A stretch of 64,000 bases of DNA, from contig CADAHQ010000009.1 in NCBI GenBank assembly GCA_902787715.1, positions 25,048-89,047 of the forward strand, given 5' to 3'. Numbering within the stretch: the first letter of the stretch is position 1; every line of letters begins with the position of its first letter. A model generated the notes under the pieces. The model saw nothing but the letters and a program-made list of their open reading frames with translations, had not been told where the DNA came from and did no database searches. The position numbers and the translations under genes were made by a program. The stretch is from an uncultured Lachnospiraceae bacterium. Lineage in GTDB: Bacteria; Bacillota; Clostridia; Lachnospirales; Lachnospiraceae. Below are positions 60,574-64,000 of this stretch, piece by piece.

Positions 60574-61167
60574 ATGGAAAAAAGCACCGACACATCCAAG
60601 CGAAAGATGCGCAACATCATTATTATAGCGGCGGCGGTCGTTGTGGTGGCTGCGGTTGCGATTGCCGTGATTATCAACGTCTGGTTCGACAAGCATTCGT
60701 CGGCGAAAGCCGCGGCAAATGCAGCCTTCGACGCGATTTATTCCGGCCAATACGACCTGTTCGTGGAGTCGACGGTTTACAATTCCGACTGCCAGGAGAA
60801 GATTGGCCTCGAGGAGCTCGGATTTCTGCAGAGCAGCATCAAGCCGATGTTTGATGAGGCCGTCGAATATCTGAAGGAAATCGACGGCAAATACACCCGC
60901 ACCTCGTCGAAGCAGACTGTTTACGAGCCTGGCTCCGACGGTTTCCGGGAGGGCTTTGCGCTGCTTTCGGAGGAGTATCCGAGCGTTGTGGAGACCGCAA
61001 TCGAGAAGATTGCCTGCGTGGAAATCGCCTTCCGCTACAGCTGGTTCGACGAGACCGACAAGCAGTTTAAGGGCACCGATCGCGACACAATCTGGTGCAT
61101 TTGCGTCGACGGCAAATGGTATGCTGCGCCGTCCCTTGTGGGAAGCGATTCGCAGGGATTGCCGTAG
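60574..61167 (+). CDS. Membrane-anchored extracytoplasmic protein, unknown
   Basis: 197 residues from ATG 60574 (GAAGGGAAACGCA); an ATG 15 nt earlier lacks an RBS. Short basic N-terminus, one helix (about 14-37), then an outer domain: KAAANAAFDAIYSGQYDLFVESTV resembles the NTF2/DUF4878-type lipoprotein fold that follows such anchors in Clostridia. No catalytic motif. Next to the zinc-ribbon protein of similar plan, though separated by a terminator. Confidence 0.65.
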   Translation: MEKSTDTSKRKMRNIIIIAAAVVVVAAVAIAVIINVWFDKHSSAKAAANAAFDAIYSGQYDLFVESTVYNSDCQEKIGLEELGFLQSSIKPMFDEAVEYLKEIDGKYTRTSSKQTVYEPGSDGFREGFALLSEEYPSVVETAIEKIACVEIAFRYSWFDETDKQFKGTDRDTIWCICVDGKWYAAPSLVGSDSQGLP

Positions 61168-61176
61168 GGGATTGCG

Positions 61177-61222
61177 AAAAGCCCGAAAAATGGGCATTTT
61201 CCGCGGTTTTTCGCGGTTTTTT
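61177..61222 (+). terminator. Two short terminators before hup
   Basis: AAAAGCCC-GAAAAAT-GGGCATTTT, then CCGCG-GTTTTT-CGCGG-TTTTTT. Confidence 0.8.
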
Positions 61223-61234
61223 GCACTTTTTCGC

Positions 61235-61263
61235 TTGACTTTATGCGTTATTCCGTTTATAAC
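61235..61263 (+). promoter_or_regulatory. Promoter for hup
   Basis: TTGACT (61235-61240), 17-nt spacer, TATAAC (61258-61263). Confidence 0.85.
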
Positions 61264-61350
61264 TGAAATGTGAGTAAGAGCCGCGCAGCGCCCGTCCGGA
61301 CGCGGATGTGCGGTGAAGAGAAAATCATCACAATTAGGAGGAAAGTCATA

Positions 61351-61632
61351 ATGAATAAGACTGAATTGGTTGCGGCTATCGCTGCAAAGGCTGACGTTAA
61401 GAAGGAAGATGCTAAGAAGATGGTTGACGCGTTCATCGGAACCGTTACCGACACTCTTGCTGCTGACGGCAAGGTTGTTCTCGTTGGTTTTGGTACGTTC
61501 GAAGTAAACAAGAGACCTGCTCGCAAGGGTCGCAACCCGCTCACGAAGCAGACGATCACGATCAAGGCGTCCAAGCAGCCTAAGTTCAAGGCTGGTAGCG
61601 CTCTTAAGGAAGCCGTTAACAAGAAGAAGTGA
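61351..61632 (+). CDS. hup: HU family DNA-binding protein
   Basis: 93 residues, ATG at 61351 behind TTAGGAGG. NKTELVAAIAAKADVKKEDAKKMVDAFI, VVLVGFGTFEVNKRPARKGRNPLT (DNA-binding arms) and KFKAGSALKEAV: a full HU. Bends and packages DNA as a dimer. Codon use is that of a highly expressed gene. Its 5' neighbours are unrelated; its 3' neighbours form the yabO-divIC-tilS block. Confidence 0.97.
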   Translation: MNKTELVAAIAAKADVKKEDAKKMVDAFIGTVTDTLAADGKVVLVGFGTFEVNKRPARKGRNPLTKQTITIKASKQPKFKAGSALKEAVNKKK

Positions 61633-61672
61633 TTGTGACGCGGTGACTATTGCGTATAAAGACAGACATTCT

Positions 61673-61706
61673 TGGGCCGGTCGCCGATGACCGGCCCATG
61701 TTTTCA
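61673..61706 (+). terminator. Terminator after hup
   Basis: TGGGCCGGTC/GACCGGCCCA stem with TGTTTTC. Confidence 0.88.
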
Positions 61707-61721
61707 TTAAAGTGAGGCTGT

Positions 61722-61961
61722 ATGAGGCTGGACAAATACCTGAAGGTGTCCCGGCTGATCAAGCGCCGCACCGTGGCCAACGAGGCCTGCGATGCGGGGC
61801 GCGTAAGCGTGAACGGCCGCCCGGCGAAGGCGTCCGTTGAGGTGAAGGTCGGCGACATCATTGAAATCGGATTCGGAAACAAGCTGGTGAAGGTGGAAGT
61901 CCTTGACGTGGCGGAGACGGTCCGCAAGGACGACGCCAAGGAACTGTTCCGGTATCTGTAG
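61722..61961 (+). CDS. rqcP: S4-domain RNA-binding protein (RqcP/YabO)
   Basis: 79 residues, RBS GTGAGG. The whole protein is one S4 domain: MRLDKYLKVSRLIKRRTVANEACDAGRVSVNGRPAKASVEVKVGD. RqcP stabilises peptidyl-tRNA on split 50S subunits during alanine tailing in ribosome rescue. The order hup - yabO - divIC - tilS is the usual Firmicute arrangement (mazG is absent here), which supports the assignment over Hsp15. Confidence 0.92.
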   Translation: MRLDKYLKVSRLIKRRTVANEACDAGRVSVNGRPAKASVEVKVGDIIEIGFGNKLVKVEVLDVAETVRKDDAKELFRYL

Positions 61962-62013
61962 AAGGCGCGGCGGGAACGACGCTGCGGCGTAAATTAAGAC
62001 ACAGAGGCGGCAA

Positions 62014-62382
62014 ATGAAAAACAAGCTGGTAAAGAAAAACCACAAACTGGAAAGCGGAGTATTTTCCCTGCTGCTGCTCGCGGTGATCACCTTGCTCATC
62101 ACGGGTGTGTTTGTGTACCTTCGGAAGACCGCCGAGGACCGCTACGCCGCACGTGTGGAGGAGAAGGAGCAGCTGATCCGCCTCAAGGCGGAGGAGGAAG
62201 CCCGCGCGAAGGCCATCGAGGAGCGCCGGGCGTATGTGCAGACGCGAAGCTACATGGAGGACGTGGCCCGCGAAGTGTTAGGGCTGGTCTACAAGGACGA
62301 GATCATCTTCCGGCCGGGCGCATCGCCCACGCCGACGTTTACGCCGACGCCGACACCGACCCCGAAGCCGGAGAAGAAGTAG
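62014..62382 (+). CDS. divIC: Septum formation initiator family protein (DivIC/FtsB-like)
   Basis: 122 residues; AGAGGCGGCAA before ATG. One transmembrane helix (about 16-38) then an outer coiled coil (DRYAARVEEKEQLIRLKAEEEARAKAIEERRAY) and the DivIC end RSYMEDVAREVLGLVYKDEIIFRP. Unusual: a C-terminal Thr/Pro tail (TPTFTPTPTPTPKPEKK) like the linkers of this organism's lipoproteins. Acts at the division site with FtsL and DivIB. Confidence 0.9.
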   Translation: MKNKLVKKNHKLESGVFSLLLLAVITLLITGVFVYLRKTAEDRYAARVEEKEQLIRLKAEEEARAKAIEERRAYVQTRSYMEDVAREVLGLVYKDEIIFRPGASPTPTFTPTPTPTPKPEKK

Positions 62383-62459
62383 TGTTCTGCAAGGGACGAA
62401 GCAGGAGCCCGCGCTAAGCCCGGCCGCAGGCACGAAACAGTGCGCATATTGAGGAATCT

Positions 62460-64000
62460 ATGGAAACGAAGATAACACGCAGAGTTCGCGAGTGGATCGC
62501 GAAGGAACAATTGTTGGCACAAGGGATGAACGTGATCGTCGGATACTCCGGCGGAAGCGATTCCCTGTGCCTTCTTTTGCTGTTGCGGGACATTGCCGCC
62601 GACCTGTCGTTAAACCTTACGGCAGTCCACGTCAACCACGGAATCCGCGGCGCGGAGGCCGACCGGGACGAGGCGTTCTGCCGCGAGACCGCGGAGCGGC
62701 TCGGGGTTGCATTTCGCGCGGTCAGCGTGGATATTCCGGCGCTTGCAAAAGAGCGCGGGAAGGGTATTGAAGAGACCGGGCGCACCGAGCGCTATCGGAT
62801 CTTTTCGGAGATTGCCGCAGAGATTTCGGAGAAATTCGGCGGCGCAACCCGGGTGGCGGTGGCGCATCACGCGGACGATAACGCGGAGACCATTCTCATG
62901 CACCTCGTGCGCGGCAGCGGCCTGCGGGGCCTCACGGGCATTCCCGCGGACAGCACGCCATTTGCCGACAAGACGGTCCACCTGATTCGGCCCCTGTTGC
63001 CCCTTACGAAGAAGGACATTCTCGCGGAGCTTTCGGCCCGCGGCGAAACCTATTGCGAGGACGCGACGAACTACGAGGCGGACGGCGACCGCAACATCCT
63101 GCGGAATCGCATCATGCCGCTTCTTGCGGAGCTCAATCCCCGGGCCGGCGCGCACATCGCTTCGGCAGGCACCCACTTAAGTGCTGCGTGGAGATTTATG
63201 GACGAGCAGGCGAAGGAAGCCTTCCGGCGCGTATGCCGCGACGGCAACCCTTCGGCAAATTCACCCGCCCCGCAGGCCTCCTCCCGCGACCTGCGAAACC
63301 TGGAGCTCGACGTGGAGGCGCTTCTTGCGCTGCCTGCGGCGCTGCAGAGCGAGGTGGCGATGCATTACCTGGCGGCGGTTTGCGGCCACCGCAAGGATCT
63401 TACGGACGCCCATGCCGCCATGGTGCAGAAGCTTGCCAAGAGCACGGTTTCCGCCGAGGCGACGTTCCCTTACGGTGTGACGCTTGTGCGCGGATACCGG
63501 CACGTGTACCCGAAACGGGAGAAGGAAGAATTTGCCGGGCGGCACGAGGTCGGACGGCGCGAACTGGAGCGCGGCGTGAAGCTCACCTTCTTCGGCGGCC
63601 GGCCGAGGGTTCTCACCTTTGCGGTGCACGAGCGGGCGGCGGAGGATTGCGGCGAAACCGGCGCAGGCGCAACGTGCGGCGAAACCGCCGGGACGGCGCG
63701 CGACTCCGAACAAAGCGTGAATTTTACGGAAAATCAGTATACGAAACGGTTTGATTATGATACAATAGGCAAGGCCTGTGTCGTACGCACAAGGCGCCCC
63801 GGCGACCGCATCACCATCACGGCGGACGGGCACACGAAGACGGTGCAGGATGTATTTGTCAACGCCAAATTCCCCCGCACCGAGCGCGACAACCTGCCTC
63901 TGGTGCTGACGGCGGACGAGGCGGCCGTCATCTGGATCCCGGGTGTGCGCGGCAGCGAAGCCTACCGCGTGACCGACGCCACAAAGCGCGTGCTGGAGAT
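62460..64000 (+). CDS. tilS: tRNA(Ile)-lysidine synthase, 3' end outside window
   Basis: 513 codons in the window; ATG at 62460 (TTGAGGAATCT). PP-loop SGGSDS at 30-35, AVHVNHGIRGAEADRDEAFCRE, AHHADDNAETILMHLVRGSGLRGLTGI, RNILRNRIMP, and late RRPGDRITITADGHTKTVQDVF and LPLVLTADEAAVIWIPGVR. Modifies C34 of tRNA-Ile(CAU) to lysidine so it reads AUA. An Ala/Glu-rich low-complexity segment lies near residue 400-420. Usual downstream partners (hpt, ftsH) are beyond the window. Confidence 0.95.
   Translation, partial: METKITRRVREWIAKEQLLAQGMNVIVGYSGGSDSLCLLLLLRDIAADLSLNLTAVHVNHGIRGAEADRDEAFCRETAERLGVAFRAVSVDIPALAKERGKGIEETGRTERYRIFSEIAAEISEKFGGATRVAVAHHADDNAETILMHLVRGSGLRGLTGIPADSTPFADKTVHLIRPLLPLTKKDILAELSARGETYCEDATNYEADGDRNILRNRIMPLLAELNPRAGAHIASAGTHLSAAWRFMDEQAKEAFRRVCRDGNPSANSPAPQASSRDLRNLELDVEALLALPAALQSEVAMHYLAAVCGHRKDLTDAHAAMVQKLAKSTVSAEATFPYGVTLVRGYRHVYPKREKEEFAGRHEVGRRELERGVKLTFFGGRPRVLTFAVHERAAEDCGETGAGATCGETAGTARDSEQSVNFTENQYTKRFDYDTIGKACVVRTRRPGDRITITADGHTKTVQDVFVNAKFPRTERDNLPLVLTADEAAVIWIPGVRGSEAYRVTDATKRVLE

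Noticed and set aside
59329-61707. 792-codon minus-strand open frame across several genes
   Set aside because: Spans promoters, terminators and three plus-strand genes; sequence is not protein-like, and part of it comes from the 32-bp palindrome.

Overview
The window looks like chromosomal DNA of a fairly GC-rich Clostridia species, probably Lachnospiraceae-like. Evidence: many secreted lipoproteins with Thr/Pro or Asp-rich linkers, a T-box leader on metG, clean TTGACA/TATAAT-type promoters with 17-18 nt spacers, AGGAGG ribosome sites, and the Firmicute order hup - yabO/rqcP - divIC - tilS at the right edge. No rRNA, tRNA, insertion sequence, phage gene or CRISPR array was seen. Gene assignments rest on motifs read by eye.

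Layout. 1-2901: a minus-strand STT3-like oligosaccharyltransferase, cut by the window edge. 2902-4086: gene-free repeat island. 4.1-7.4 kb: MATE exporter and GH51 arabinofuranosidase. 8-10.4 kb: HExxH metalloprotease lipoprotein and a caspase-like membrane protein. 10.3-12.1 kb: znuA and a Zur-type regulator behind a strong promoter with a Fur/Zur-like box. 12.7-16.8 kb: an AT-richer island with a lactococcin-972-like bacteriocin, a membrane protein, a DUF1430-like protein and an ABC ATPase, behind a promoter with LytTR-like direct repeats. 17-26.7 kb: transketolase, beta-propeller lipoproteins, a second MATE, a VOC protein.

26.7-35.4 kb is the best-integrated unit: pheA, aroB, aroC, an aroE-aroK fusion, aroA, a GNAT gene, tyrA and a DAHP synthase. 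It covers every shikimate-to-prephenate step except dehydroquinate dehydratase. Ahead of it lie a consensus promoter, a 19-codon leader peptide with six Phe and three Tyr codons, a hairpin over its stop codon and an intrinsic terminator. This is the architecture of ribosome-mediated attenuation, which is unexpected in a Firmicute.

35.6-46.4 kb: a membrane-anchored protein, esterase lipoprotein and MarR regulator, metY, a second repeat island, flotillin, a tight operon of two bactofilin-like proteins with a PD-(D/E)XK-like/winged-helix protein, and a lipoprotein. 46.5-55 kb: T-box-metG with an extra structured leader, a MacB-like permease with a degenerate ABC ATPase, malQ, and an FAD-dependent oxidoreductase. 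55-55.8 kb: third repeat island. 55.8-59.3 kb (minus strand): a DacA-type carboxypeptidase, araD, znuC. 59.4-64 kb: repeat fragment, abundant-looking zinc-ribbon protein, membrane-anchored protein, HU, S4 protein, DivIC, tilS (partial).

Two sequence-wide signals stand out. One is a family of about nine intergenic hairpins with GTACCGC/GCGGTAC arms, grouped in three gene-free islands. The other is strong over-representation of GCATTT (often GCATTTKCC) on both strands, in genes and between them.
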